64,000 nucleotides of DNA from contig JANNBB010000011.1 of the NCBI GenBank assembly GCA_031385005.1, forward strand, positions 186,001-250,000, given 5' to 3'. Below are positions 51,477-61,217 of this stretch, one piece after another. Each line of letters begins with the position of its first letter. Position 1 is the first letter of the stretch. The notes under the pieces were generated by a model that was not told the DNA's origin, searched no databases, and was given only the letters and a program-made list of their open reading frames with translations. This DNA comes from JADKIH01 sp031385005 (GTDB taxonomy: Bacteria; Bacteroidota; Bacteroidia; AKYH767-A; 2013-40CM-41-45). Both the position numbers and the translations under genes were made by a program.

Positions 51477-52379
51477 ATGAGAACAGATTATACATATGCT
51501 GAAAGCCCGGCCATCGATCAGGTTGGTGTAGAAGAGCGAATAAGCAGATTCGGCAAACGAAGTATTAAGAAAGAATCGAAGATGAGTGCATTGATGCTGG
51601 CGATGAGCATGCTTGATCTCACCACTCTCGAGGCAAAGGATACACCGGGCAAGGTTATGCAATTGTGTACAAAAGCCATGTATCCGCATTCGGCAATTCC
51701 GGGGATTCCTTCCGTTGCTGCTGTTTGTGTTTATCCAAACCTCGTTCGTGTTGCCAAAGAAGCGCTGAAGAACTCAAAAGTAAAAGTTGCCGCCGTGGCT
51801 ACTGCTTTTCCAAGTGGTATGTCGAGTAGAAAAGTTAAAATTGAAGAAACCAAATGGGCTGTAGGCGAAGGCGCGGATGAAATTGACATGGTCATTTCCC
51901 GGGGGCATTTCCTTGCAGGTGAATATAATTTTGTTTTCGATGAAATAGCGGCTGTAAAAATGGCCTGCGGAAATGCACATCTGAAAGTTATTTTAGAAAC
52001 AGGTGAACTGAGTACACTCGATAATGTCAGAAAAGCCAGCGACATTGCCATGCATGCAGGTGCTGACTTCATCAAGACATCGACAGGAAAAATTCAGCCG
52101 GCTGCTACCTTGCCTGTTACGCTTGTCATGTTGGAAGCAATACGCGACTACTATTATACAACAGGAAAAAAAATAGGAATGAAACCTGCAGGAGGAATTG
52201 CCACATCCAAATTGGCGATTCAATACCTGGTGGTACTAAGAGAAACCCTTGGCGAAGATTGGCTCACTCCTGATCTGTTTCGTTTCGGTGCCAGCGCACT
52301 TGCCAACGATATTTTAATGCAAGTGCTCAAACAACAAACAGGCGTTTATCAAAGCATCGATTATTTTTCAAAGGATTAA
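51477..52379 (+). CDS. deoC: Deoxyribose-phosphate aldolase
   Basis: A 300-residue aldolase that cleaves 2-deoxyribose 5-phosphate to glyceraldehyde 3-phosphate and acetaldehyde. The Schiff-base lysine is in ADFIKTSTGK near residue 200; VAAVCVYPNLV near 82 and EGADEIDMVISRG near 130 are also diagnostic. I choose the ATG at 51477, preceded by AAAGGAAA, over the GTG at 51450. The N-terminus is longer than in E. coli DeoC, as in the long class. Two aldehyde dehydrogenase genes follow, which would oxidise the acetaldehyde released. A TATCTTCG box lies 26 bases upstream. Confidence 0.95.
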   Translation: MRTDYTYAESPAIDQVGVEERISRFGKRSIKKESKMSALMLAMSMLDLTTLEAKDTPGKVMQLCTKAMYPHSAIPGIPSVAAVCVYPNLVRVAKEALKNSKVKVAAVATAFPSGMSSRKVKIEETKWAVGEGADEIDMVISRGHFLAGEYNFVFDEIAAVKMACGNAHLKVILETGELSTLDNVRKASDIAMHAGADFIKTSTGKIQPAATLPVTLVMLEAIRDYYYTTGKKIGMKPAGGIATSKLAIQYLVVLRETLGEDWLTPDLFRFGASALANDILMQVLKQQTGVYQSIDYFSKD

Positions 52380-52425
52380 GTTAATCCACAAATGCCCTTG
52401 CTAAGAAGGGTTTAATAAAAGGAAA

Positions 52426-53904
52426 ATGAAAAAAACCAAAAAAGAAAATAAATTAAAATTTGATTCCAAATGGACCTATGATCCCGCACCGGAAAGTGTT
52501 GATCATATCCGTTTAAAAGATTCGTACGGACTTTTTATCAATGGAGAATTTTCTGAACCGGCATCCGGAAAATATTTTCCTACCATCAATCCGGCTACAG
52601 AAAAGAAGATTGCCGACGTGGCTGATGCCAACGAAAAGGATGTCAACCGAGCCGTATCATCTGCACGAAATGCCTACGATAAATACTGGAAAAAAATGCC
52701 TGCGAAAGAGCGGGGGAAATATATTTACCGGATTGCCCGTATCATGCAAGAGCGTGCACGTGAACTTGCCGTAATCGAATCACTCGATGGTGGTAAGCCA
52801 ATCCGTGAATCACGGGATATCGATGTTCCTTTAGCAGCAGCACATTTCTTTTACTATGCGGGATGGGCAGATAAAATTGATTATGCTATTCCAGGTGCGA
52901 AGTCGCATTCATTGGGAGTAGCCGGACAAATCATTCCATGGAATTTTCCATTGTTGATGGCTGCATGGAAAATAGCTCCTGCTTTGGCCGCAGGAAATAC
53001 AGTTGTATTGAAACCGGCTGAAACGACACCACTCACTGCATTGAAACTCGCGGAAATCATCAACGATGCCGGACTTCCTCCGGGTGTCGTGAACATAATC
53101 ACCGGAGCAGGAAGTACAGGTGCAGCATTGGTTAATCATCCCGATATCGATAAGATTGCTTTTACCGGTTCAACGGAAGTCGGGAAGATCATTCAAAAAT
53201 CGATTGCGGGCTCGAATAAAAAATATACACTTGAGCTGGGTGGTAAAGCAGCCAATATTATTTTTGAAGACGCAGCCATCGATCAGGCCGTAGAAGGAAT
53301 TGTCAATGGTATTTTCTTTAACCAGGGCCACGTTTGTTGTGCCGGTTCGCGTTTATTCGTTCAGGAGAGCGTAGCCAAAAAAGTAATACGGAAATTAAAA
53401 GACAGAATGGAGACGCTCATCATCGGCGATCCGCTAGATAAGAATACGGATATCGGTGCGATCAATTCGAAAATGCAACTCGATAAAATAAAGCAGTATA
53501 TAAAAATAGGTATCAACGAAGGCGGAGAATGTTTTCAGACATCCTGCGCAATTCCTTCAAAAGGTTACTGGCACCGTCCAACTTTGTTTACCAATGTATC
53601 GCAATCATCACGAATTGTTCAGGAAGAAATATTCGGTCCTGTTTTAAGTGTACAGACATTTCGCACAGTTGAAGAGGTAATCGAAAAAGCGAATAACATT
53701 CCTTATGGTTTGAGTGGAGGTGTATGGACGGACAAAGGATCGAAAATTTTCAAGATGACAACAGCACTGAAAGCCGGTGTTGTCTGGGCCAATACCTATA
53801 ATAAATTTGACCCTACATCTCCTTTCGGCGGTTATAAAGAAAGTGGTGTAGGTCGTGAAGGCGGTTTGCACGGCCTCATGCCTTATCTTCATGTAGAAAA
53901 TTGA
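52426..53904 (+). CDS. Aldehyde dehydrogenase
   Basis: A 492-residue NAD(P)-dependent aldehyde dehydrogenase. It has the cofactor motif IIPWNFPLLMAAWKIAPALA near 165, the glutamate base in LELGGKAANIIF near 268 and the nucleophile in NQGHVCCAGSRLF near 305. Length is full. It lies 46 bases after deoC and 13 bases before a half-length homologue, a set suited to oxidising acetaldehyde from deoxyribose breakdown. Substrate is inferred from context only. Confidence 0.93.
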   Translation: MKKTKKENKLKFDSKWTYDPAPESVDHIRLKDSYGLFINGEFSEPASGKYFPTINPATEKKIADVADANEKDVNRAVSSARNAYDKYWKKMPAKERGKYIYRIARIMQERARELAVIESLDGGKPIRESRDIDVPLAAAHFFYYAGWADKIDYAIPGAKSHSLGVAGQIIPWNFPLLMAAWKIAPALAAGNTVVLKPAETTPLTALKLAEIINDAGLPPGVVNIITGAGSTGAALVNHPDIDKIAFTGSTEVGKIIQKSIAGSNKKYTLELGGKAANIIFEDAAIDQAVEGIVNGIFFNQGHVCCAGSRLFVQESVAKKVIRKLKDRMETLIIGDPLDKNTDIGAINSKMQLDKIKQYIKIGINEGGECFQTSCAIPSKGYWHRPTLFTNVSQSSRIVQEEIFGPVLSVQTFRTVEEVIEKANNIPYGLSGGVWTDKGSKIFKMTTALKAGVVWANTYNKFDPTSPFGGYKESGVGREGGLHGLMPYLHVEN

Positions 53905-53917
53905 TTAATTAGAAAAG

Positions 53918-54853
53918 ATGGATTCGACAGAAAAAAATAAAACCCTGGTTGAGTTGGGTACCAATGGAAAAACGAACGGACAAACAATGAAGTCAGACAG
54001 ACTCGATGTAATGAAGACGTATAAAATCTACATTGACGGAAAGTTTCCACGCACGGAGTCGGGACGGTATTATCCGCTTAACGATTCCGAAGGAAAGATC
54101 ATTGCAAATATCTGTTTGTCGTCACGCAAAGATTTTCGTGAAGCAGTAGTTGCTGCACGAAAGGCGCAAAGTGGCTGGGCTTCCAAGAGTGCTTACAACC
54201 GTGGGCAGATTTTGTACCGTATTGCCGAAATGCTGGAAGGCAGGAGAGAACAATTTATTCATGAGTTGAAAGAGCAGGGAAGTACATCTGCACAGGCAGA
54301 AAAAGAGATTAATCTGTCCATCGACAGAATGTTATATTATGCAGGATGGTGTGATAAATTTCAGCAAGTTTTCAGTGCAGTTAATCCGGTGGAGTCGTCG
54401 CATTTCAATTTTTCTGTACCGGAGTCAATGGGTGTAATTTCAATTTTGTCGGCGGAAAATACAGGACTACTTGGTTTGATAACTGCAATCGCACCTGCTA
54501 TTGCCGGGGGAAATACAGTCGTTATTCTCGCATCAACTTCAAAACCATTGTCAGCAGTTACGTTAGGAGAAGTATTGAATTCTTCTGATGTTCCCGGAGG
54601 TGTTGTCAATATTCTTACGGGACAACGCTCAGAATTATTGTCGCATTTTTCTACTCACATGGATGTAAATGCTGTCGTTTATTTTGGAATGAATGGCGAT
54701 GAAATAAAAAAACTGAAAGAGTCTGCTTCGTTGAATGTAAAACGTGTTTCTATTTACAAAGACGATGAGATGTATGAAGACAAAACACAGAATCCCTATC
54801 GTATAATGGACTTGCAGGAAATTAAGACAACCTGGCATCCAATCGGACAATAA
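53918..54853 (+). CDS. Half-length aldehyde dehydrogenase homologue without catalytic part
   Basis: A 311-residue protein that matches only the N-terminal NAD-binding part of aldehyde dehydrogenases (YKIYIDGKFPRTESGRYYPL, then AIAPAIAGGNTVVILASTS and VPGGVVNILTG). The glutamate-base motif ELGGK and the catalytic cysteine region are missing, and the protein ends EIKTTWHPIGQ with a normal stop. No decay (frameshift or internal stop) is visible, so it is probably maintained as a pseudo-enzyme or structural partner of the full-length gene 13 bases upstream. A partner role is inference. Confidence 0.85.
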   Translation: MDSTEKNKTLVELGTNGKTNGQTMKSDRLDVMKTYKIYIDGKFPRTESGRYYPLNDSEGKIIANICLSSRKDFREAVVAARKAQSGWASKSAYNRGQILYRIAEMLEGRREQFIHELKEQGSTSAQAEKEINLSIDRMLYYAGWCDKFQQVFSAVNPVESSHFNFSVPESMGVISILSAENTGLLGLITAIAPAIAGGNTVVILASTSKPLSAVTLGEVLNSSDVPGGVVNILTGQRSELLSHFSTHMDVNAVVYFGMNGDEIKKLKESASLNVKRVSIYKDDEMYEDKTQNPYRIMDLQEIKTTWHPIGQ

Positions 54854-54864
54854 TCAGAATATTT

Positions 54865-55455
54865 ATGCTTATTCATCTTCAGGAAGTAATCAGCAGGGAA
54901 CAACGTATGGCCATCATGCAGCAAAAGCCCCATGTATTATGGTTAACCGGATTAAGTGGTTCAGGAAAAAGTACGCTGGCATCTGCACTTGAAAAGGCAT
55001 TGATCGAAAAGGGTTTTAAAGTTTATTTACTGGATGGAGACCTTGTTCGGAAAGGACTTAGTAAAGATTTAAGTTTTTCTGCTGAAGACAGGAGTGAAAA
55101 TATCCGCCGAATTGGTGAAGTGTGCCGGCTTTTCAATGATGCCGGGATAATCGTTATTACTGCCTTCATTTCACCTTTTCGAGCTGACAGAGAAATGGCT
55201 CGTTCTTTATTTCCGGCGGAAGAGTTTTCAGAAGTTTTCGTCAATTCCCCTATTGAAACATGCGAAAGGCGTGATGTGAAGGGCCTATATGAGAAGGCAA
55301 AGAAAGGGATTATACCTGAATTTACAGGTATTTCTTCACCTTATGAAGTACCAATAAATCCTGAAGTAGTCCTCCAAACGGATAAAGAAACCGTAGCCGA
55401 ATCCTTGTCGATTTTAATAACTCATATTATTCCCCGCATTAGTTTAACAAAGTGA
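54865..55455 (+). CDS. cysC: Adenylylsulfate kinase
   Basis: A 196-residue kinase that phosphorylates APS to PAPS, the donor for sulfotransferases. The P-loop WLTGLSGSGKSTLA is near residue 28. LLDGDLVRKGLSKDLSFS near 55 and DRSENIRRIGEVCRLF near 75 are typical CysC sequence. It starts 11 bases after the half-length dehydrogenase gene and leads into cysD, cysN and cysQ, so the sulfate activation route is complete here. No APS or PAPS reductase (cysH) is present in the window. Confidence 0.95.
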   Translation: MLIHLQEVISREQRMAIMQQKPHVLWLTGLSGSGKSTLASALEKALIEKGFKVYLLDGDLVRKGLSKDLSFSAEDRSENIRRIGEVCRLFNDAGIIVITAFISPFRADREMARSLFPAEEFSEVFVNSPIETCERRDVKGLYEKAKKGIIPEFTGISSPYEVPINPEVVLQTDKETVAESLSILITHIIPRISLTK

Positions 55456-55536
55456 TGTTGTTGATTCTTTTTGAGTACATGTTTCTTCAAAATGCAGCTT
55501 TTAGTTATTTTTGTCCGACACAATTGATGGAATGCA

Positions 55537-56442
55537 ATGTTCAGATATAATTTAGATCATCTTAGAGAACTTGAATCGGAAAGCATTTATGTGATTCGGG
55601 AAGTAGCAGCGCAGTTTCAGAATCCCGTTTTGCTTTTTAGCGGAGGAAAAGATTCTATTGTCACTTCGCATCTCGCTCAAAAAGCGTTTTATCCCGGAAA
55701 AGTTTCATTTCCTCTCATGCATATCGATACCGGACATAATTTTCCGGAGACCATTCGTTTTCGGGATAAGTGGGCTGCAAATCTTGGAATAGAATTATTA
55801 GTTCGTTCTGTTCAGGATTCAATTGATAGTGGGAGAGCGGTGGAAGAAAAAGGAGTCCGTGCCAGCAGAAATGCTATACAAACTGTGACTTTGTTAGATT
55901 CGATTAAGGAGTTCGGTTTCGATGCCGCCATCGGAGGAGCACGTAGAGATGAAGAAAAATCACGTGCGAAGGAAAGATTCTTTTCGCATAGAGATGAATA
56001 CGGACAATGGGATCCGCGCAACCAGCGACCTGAATTGTGGAACCTTTTCAATGGAAGAAAAAATCAAGGAGAGCATTTCCGTGTATTTCCATTAAGTAAT
56101 TGGACAGAGCTCGATATCTGGAATTATATCTATAAAGAGAAAATCGATTTGCCTGAATTATACTTTTCACACAAAAGAAAAGTTTTCCAACGTGACGGAG
56201 TAATCTATGCATTTGCCGACTTCATGAAGTTATTAGAGGGAGAAAGAACGGAAGATATGGATGTTCGTTTTCGTACAATTGGCGATATGACTTGCACCGG
56301 AGCCGTTCTCAGTAACGCTTCTACCATTGAAGATATTATCAAAGAGATTTATTCTTCAACAATTACAGAAAGAGGATCCCGTATTGATGATAAAAAAACA
56401 GAAACCTCCATGGAGGACAGGAAGAAACAAGGTTACTTTTAA
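55537..56442 (+). CDS. cysD: Sulfate adenylyltransferase subunit 2
   Basis: A 301-residue ATP sulfurylase small subunit that makes APS from sulfate and ATP. The PP-loop LLFSGGKDSIVTSHLA is near residue 32. MHIDTGHNFPETIRFRD and GGARRDEEKSRAKERFFSHRD are family marks. A TATTTTTG box lies 23 bases before the start, so it may have its own promoter after the 81-base gap from cysC. It works with the GTPase CysN encoded next. Confidence 0.96.
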   Translation: MFRYNLDHLRELESESIYVIREVAAQFQNPVLLFSGGKDSIVTSHLAQKAFYPGKVSFPLMHIDTGHNFPETIRFRDKWAANLGIELLVRSVQDSIDSGRAVEEKGVRASRNAIQTVTLLDSIKEFGFDAAIGGARRDEEKSRAKERFFSHRDEYGQWDPRNQRPELWNLFNGRKNQGEHFRVFPLSNWTELDIWNYIYKEKIDLPELYFSHKRKVFQRDGVIYAFADFMKLLEGERTEDMDVRFRTIGDMTCTGAVLSNASTIEDIIKEIYSSTITERGSRIDDKKTETSMEDRKKQGYF

Positions 56443-56507
56443 TTCAGCTTATCCATTGACAAAGTAAGCAATTTGAATTGCTGCTTCGCTAAAACAAAAT
56501 ACTACTG

Positions 56508-57761
56508 ATGCCATTCAGATCTTATATAGAGCTACTACGATTTACTACTTGCGGAAGCGTCGATGACGGAAAGAGCACGCTCATCGGACGATTGTTGCTG
56601 GATACAAAAAGTATTCAGGATGATCAAATGGAAGCCATCATGAACTCCAGTAAGAAAAAAGGTTTCGAAGATATTGATTTAGCCATGTTCACCGATGGAT
56701 TGAAAGCAGAGCGCGAACAAGGAATAACCATAGATGTTGCATACAGGTATTTCACTACGGCAAAAAGAAAATTTATCATAGCCGATACTCCCGGACATAT
56801 TCAGTACACAAGAAACATGGTGACAGGAGCTTCGACCGCAAACCTGGCATTGATTCTTGTCGATGCCCGCAAAGGTATTGTCGAGCAAACGCGCCGTCAT
56901 GCTTTTATCGCCAGTTTGTTGAGAATACCACACATGGTTGTGTGCATCAATAAAATGGATTTAGTAAATTTCGATAAGGATGTTTATGAAAAAATCGTGG
57001 AAGACTTCCGAATGTTTTCTTCTCGTCTGGATGTAAACGATATTCAGTTTATTCCGATTAGTGCAACAGCGGGAGACAACGTCGTCATTCGATCCGAAAA
57101 AATGCCCTGGTATCAAGGCAGTACATTGATATTTCATCTGGAAAACGTTCACATCAGTAGTGATTTAAATCAGATTGATTGTCGATTCCCGGTTCAATAT
57201 ACTATTCGTCCGCAAAGCAACATGGATGATCGCAGCTATGCCGGCCGATTGGCAGGAGGCGTGTTTCGTCCCGGCGACAAAGTTGTTGTACTTCCTTCCG
57301 GAAAAAAATCAACCATTAAGTCCATTCAATGTGCAGATAAAGTATTGGAAGAAGCATTTTCACCGATGTCGGTAAGTATGAACCTGGAAGATCAACTCGA
57401 TATTTCAAGAGGAGATATGATTGTTAGAGAAAATAATATACCACAGATTGGTCAGGAAATAGATATTATGCTCTGTTGGTTGAATGAAAAAGCATTGAAC
57501 CTGAACACACGATATATTCTCCGCCACACGAATTGTGAGATGCAAACTACTATCGATAAAGTTTTATATAAGATAGATATTTTAAATCTGCGAAGGATGG
57601 AGAATGAAACCTCTCTGCAGATGAATGATATCGGAAGAGTACGAATCCGAACAACACGACCGTTGATTTATGACAGTTACCGACGCAACAGGAATACTGG
57701 GAGTTTGATTTTGATAGATGAAGGTACCAATGAAACCGTTGGTGCGGGAATGATAATTTAA
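56508..57761 (+). CDS. cysN: Sulfate adenylyltransferase subunit 1 (GTPase)
   Basis: A 417-residue elongation-factor-like GTPase that powers CysD. G-domain motifs are visible: G1 CGSVDDGKSTLIGRLL near residue 12, G3 DTPGHIQYTRNM near 91 and G4 NKMDL near 146. Beta-barrel domains 2 and 3 follow. The C-terminal CysC fusion seen in some CysNC proteins is absent, in line with the separate cysC gene. It ends 9 bases before cysQ. Confidence 0.96.
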   Translation: MPFRSYIELLRFTTCGSVDDGKSTLIGRLLLDTKSIQDDQMEAIMNSSKKKGFEDIDLAMFTDGLKAEREQGITIDVAYRYFTTAKRKFIIADTPGHIQYTRNMVTGASTANLALILVDARKGIVEQTRRHAFIASLLRIPHMVVCINKMDLVNFDKDVYEKIVEDFRMFSSRLDVNDIQFIPISATAGDNVVIRSEKMPWYQGSTLIFHLENVHISSDLNQIDCRFPVQYTIRPQSNMDDRSYAGRLAGGVFRPGDKVVVLPSGKKSTIKSIQCADKVLEEAFSPMSVSMNLEDQLDISRGDMIVRENNIPQIGQEIDIMLCWLNEKALNLNTRYILRHTNCEMQTTIDKVLYKIDILNLRRMENETSLQMNDIGRVRIRTTRPLIYDSYRRNRNTGSLILIDEGTNETVGAGMII

Positions 57762-57770
57762 AACCGGCAA

Positions 57771-58562
57771 GTGGAAAAAAGTAAATTAAAAGAATTGACA
57801 GATCTGGCGCTCAAGGCGGCTTTTGCGGCAGGTGAGAAAATAATGGAAATATACAGCGAGAAGATTTCTGTAGATTTCAAAACAGATGGATCTCCGTTAA
57901 CTGAAGCGGACAAAGCATCGCATGAAACTATAGTAGAATTCTTGAAGGACACAGGAATTCCAGTACTTAGTGAAGAGGGAAAGGACATCGAATTCGATGA
58001 AAGAAGTAAATGGGAGTATTACTGGTTGGTTGATCCACTTGATGGTACAAAAGAGTTCATCAAAAAAAATGGCGAGTTTACAGTGAACATTGCATTGATG
58101 AAAAACGGCGTTCCACTTTCCGGAGTTATTTTTCAGCCGACTGCCGGTAAAGCGTTTGCCGGAATTGCCGGTGATGGTCTTTATATGTTTACTATGAGCG
58201 ATAAGCCAATTATCAGCAATGAACGCAGAATAAAATCTGAGATCGGAAAAGAGTTACACAAAACTCGTGTGATTGCAAGTCGTTCACATATGTCTGAAAA
58301 CACGGAAAGCTTTATTAACGACCTTCGTAATAAACAAGAAAATGTAGAACTGGTAAATGCCGGTAGTTCCTTGAAGTTTTGTCTATTGGCAGAAGGGAAG
58401 GCAGATGTTTATCCCCGCTTTGCTCCGACCATGGAATGGGATACTGCTGCCGGTCATGCTTTACTAAAGGCAGTAGGAAAAAATATTTACTTGTTTCCAT
58501 CCGGAGAAGAAATGACTTATAATAAACCTAAACTGATTAATGATTGGTTCATTGCCAGATAA
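57771..58562 (+). CDS. cysQ: 3'(2'),5'-bisphosphate nucleotidase CysQ
   Basis: A 263-residue metal-dependent phosphatase of the inositol monophosphatase superfamily that removes the 3'-phosphate of PAP left after PAPS is used. Motifs are DGSPLTEADKASHE near 42, WLVDPLDGTKEFIKKNGEFT near 86 and MEWDTAAGHALLKAVG near 222. The start is GTG at 57771. Its end overlaps the flippase gene by 23 bases. In this position it would clear PAP produced by the sulfotransferase encoded downstream. Confidence 0.94.
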   Translation: MEKSKLKELTDLALKAAFAAGEKIMEIYSEKISVDFKTDGSPLTEADKASHETIVEFLKDTGIPVLSEEGKDIEFDERSKWEYYWLVDPLDGTKEFIKKNGEFTVNIALMKNGVPLSGVIFQPTAGKAFAGIAGDGLYMFTMSDKPIISNERRIKSEIGKELHKTRVIASRSHMSENTESFINDLRNKQENVELVNAGSSLKFCLLAEGKADVYPRFAPTMEWDTAAGHALLKAVGKNIYLFPSGEEMTYNKPKLINDWFIAR

Positions 58563-59892
58563 GTTGCGCGATGCACTAAGAAAATTCAGGACAGACCGTG
58601 ATTATGGAGAACTCGTGCGTACGAGTTTCTTCGCATTGTTAGTCAGGGTGTCCGGTGTATTTACAGGTTTTCTTGTTACCCTAATCACTTCCCGTTACTT
58701 TGGAGCAGATGCCTTAGGAATCACGGCCATCTGTCTTGCTATCCTCAGCTTTTCATCTGTATTCGGAAAACTGGGCATGGATGTAGCGCTGATGAAATAT
58801 GTAGCCGGCTATGCACTCAATAAAAATTTTGGCGGAATTAAAAGTGTCTACCTCCGGGCAGTAAAGGTTATTTTGCCTGTTACATTAATTATTTCTGTTG
58901 TCTTGTATTTTCTTGCTCCCTGGATGGCAGAATATCTTTTTCATAAGCCATCTTTAACAAGTTTGCTCGAAACAAATGCCTGGTTAGCATTGCCTCTCGT
59001 TTTTCTTCTGATCAATTCAGAGTGTATTCGTGGATTAAAACGGATACGTACCTATACTTTTCTGCAAACCGTTTCTGTTTCATTGATTGCAACAATTTTA
59101 TTGATTGCAGCTTCATTTTATTCAAGTGACAATCAGTGGCCGGCTTACATACAATTTATCAGTATTACAATTGCAGGAGCATTCAGTACATTCCTGTGGA
59201 TTAAATACAGCAAGCACAGAGAACATAAAGCGAAAGGGGAGGTGACTTCAGGAAAGTTAATTCGGACTTCTTCTTCTATGTTCACGACAACCTTGATGCA
59301 GTTAATCATGTCATGGGCTGGAACATTGATTCTTGCTGCATTTGTCAGCGAATCGGAAGTAGGGATTTACAATGCTTTGGTAAGAATTTCTGTGTTTACC
59401 AATATTACCATTTTAGCGATTAACAGTCTTTCCATGCCTCGATTTGCTGAAAGTTATGCGGCAAAAGATTTTACTTCCATGAAGAAGCTGGCAGGTGAAT
59501 CGGCACGACTTATTTTTCTGACCTCACTGCCTATCTTTATTTTACTTGCTGCTTTTCCTCAATGGATATTGTCGGTTTTCGGAAAGGAATTTCCGGGAAA
59601 CGAAGGAGCTTTGCTAGTACTTTTAGCCGCGCAATTTGTCGTATGTTTCTCAGGATTGCCGTCTCAAATTCTAAATATGTCGGGTCGTCAGGATGTACTT
59701 AGGAACATAGCAGTAATTTCCGCTATTGTTAATTTGTCTGCCTGTTTTTTATTGATTCCGAAATTTGGAATTATGGGAGCATGTTATGCTCAATTAGCCG
59801 GCACGTTTATATGGAATCTGTTAAGCTCTATCAGTGTCAAGAAACACTTCGGATTTACAGTATTCTTTAATTTTACTTTTAAAGTCAAGTAA
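58540..59892 (+). CDS. Oligosaccharide flippase family protein (Wzx-like)
   Basis: A 450-residue integral membrane protein of the polysaccharide transporter superfamily with about 12-14 hydrophobic segments. The N-terminal FFALLVRVSGVFTGFLVTLITSRYFGADALG is the usual flippase opening in pieces, and SMPRFAESYAAKD with LNMSGRQDVL lies in later loops. Such proteins flip lipid-linked oligosaccharide repeats across the inner membrane. It overlaps cysQ by 23 bases, tying the polysaccharide genes to the sulfate activation operon. Confidence 0.88.
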   Translation: MIGSLPDKLRDALRKFRTDRDYGELVRTSFFALLVRVSGVFTGFLVTLITSRYFGADALGITAICLAILSFSSVFGKLGMDVALMKYVAGYALNKNFGGIKSVYLRAVKVILPVTLIISVVLYFLAPWMAEYLFHKPSLTSLLETNAWLALPLVFLLINSECIRGLKRIRTYTFLQTVSVSLIATILLIAASFYSSDNQWPAYIQFISITIAGAFSTFLWIKYSKHREHKAKGEVTSGKLIRTSSSMFTTTLMQLIMSWAGTLILAAFVSESEVGIYNALVRISVFTNITILAINSLSMPRFAESYAAKDFTSMKKLAGESARLIFLTSLPIFILLAAFPQWILSVFGKEFPGNEGALLVLLAAQFVVCFSGLPSQILNMSGRQDVLRNIAVISAIVNLSACFLLIPKFGIMGACYAQLAGTFIWNLLSSISVKKHFGFTVFFNFTFKVK

Positions 59893-59918
59893 GCGTTTTG
59901 TTTATTTAATTTAGTCTC

Positions 59919-61217
59919 GTGGAATCATTGGCAATACATAAAAACAGGAGTCTTCCTCCCCTTATTGCTTATGCTTTTTTGTTTCTCGCTTACATATCTA
60001 CCTTTCGTGTATTTGCAACACTGCCACTTGAAAATCTGCATCAGATTATTTCAACAACAGCAATAATATTATTGAGTATATATTATATTTTGAGTATGTT
60101 GATCAGTATCAACAGAAGCAGGATAACACGACTGGATATTCTGATGTGGATTTTTATTCTGGTAAATTTTCTTGCTGCATATAAAGGTAATGTCGTTTTC
60201 GGGCAACCCTATTATTATGGAATAATGGCTCAGCGTTCCGTACTCCTTTCGCTTTCCGGAATTTTAATGATTTCATTCCTCAACAATGGCTACATCACTA
60301 TCAAACAGGTCGAGCGTTCATTTTTGCTGATCTCCCTTTCGTTACTTGTAATCTGCTATTTTTTCTTTCTATTCATTAACCCGGTTAATTTTAATGATGA
60401 TGAATTTGTGGCCTATAGTCCGATCAGGGGCTATCGTTACAGGTTTCAATTTGCACTTGTGATCATGTTGCTTTTTTACTCATTGTTTAAGATATCTCAT
60501 GAAAAGAAGTCAAAATTTTCAATCGTAGTATTTTTAATTCTTTTTTATCTGGTTTATTTTCTTCAGTCACGCACTACACTCGTTGTATTGGTGATCACTT
60601 TGTTAATATACTTTTTTAGGAACTATTCGGTCAAAGAAAGAATCAGGAATACGCTGCTATATGGAAGTGTTTTTCTAGTTATAGCCGGAATTTTTATAGT
60701 GCTTGGATACACCTCACTCTTTGAAAAATACAAGATGCTATATCACAATGTGCTCGAAGCATTCATGTCAGGTTCAGCAGACGAAGCATCATCTGCAGTG
60801 CGATATATGGAATACAGAACAGCTTTGGATTATATAAGCAAAAATCCTTTTTTGGGAAATGGATTCATCAGCAACCAATGGAATGGCGGCTGGCATACTA
60901 TCTTGGGATACTTTTATCCCGTCGATATTGGATTGTTAGGAAATGTTTTTGTTTATGGAATCGTAGGAACCATTCTCATTTATGTTCCTTATTTTTTCTC
61001 TTTATCTATGTCAAGAAAGGTTCATACGAACAATGTATTTTATAAAACGTGCGAGTACATGCTTCTGTTCTATTTTTTGAGCATGTTTATTTCTGCGGTT
61101 AATATCCGTGATTCGAGCAGCATCATGTTTCTTGTTTGCCTGATTTATTATTTTCGTTTTTATTATCTTGAGGAGAATAACGAGGCATTACCAGTCATTA
61201 AAACTGTGAACACATGA
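59919..61217 (+). CDS. O-antigen ligase/polymerase-like membrane protein (Wzy-like)
   Basis: A 432-residue polytopic membrane protein with about ten hydrophobic segments and a long loop with SRTTLVVLVITLLIYF near 210 and NPFLGNGFISNQWNGGWHT near 308, as in the Wzy_C / O-antigen ligase family. It would polymerise repeat units or attach glycan in the periplasm. The start is GTG at 59919, 26 bases after the flippase stop. Its last codons overlap the sulfotransferase gene by 4 bases. Ligase versus polymerase cannot be told from sequence alone. Confidence 0.82.
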   Translation: MESLAIHKNRSLPPLIAYAFLFLAYISTFRVFATLPLENLHQIISTTAIILLSIYYILSMLISINRSRITRLDILMWIFILVNFLAAYKGNVVFGQPYYYGIMAQRSVLLSLSGILMISFLNNGYITIKQVERSFLLISLSLLVICYFFFLFINPVNFNDDEFVAYSPIRGYRYRFQFALVIMLLFYSLFKISHEKKSKFSIVVFLILFYLVYFLQSRTTLVVLVITLLIYFFRNYSVKERIRNTLLYGSVFLVIAGIFIVLGYTSLFEKYKMLYHNVLEAFMSGSADEASSAVRYMEYRTALDYISKNPFLGNGFISNQWNGGWHTILGYFYPVDIGLLGNVFVYGIVGTILIYVPYFFSLSMSRKVHTNNVFYKTCEYMLLFYFLSMFISAVNIRDSSSIMFLVCLIYYFRFYYLEENNEALPVIKTVNT

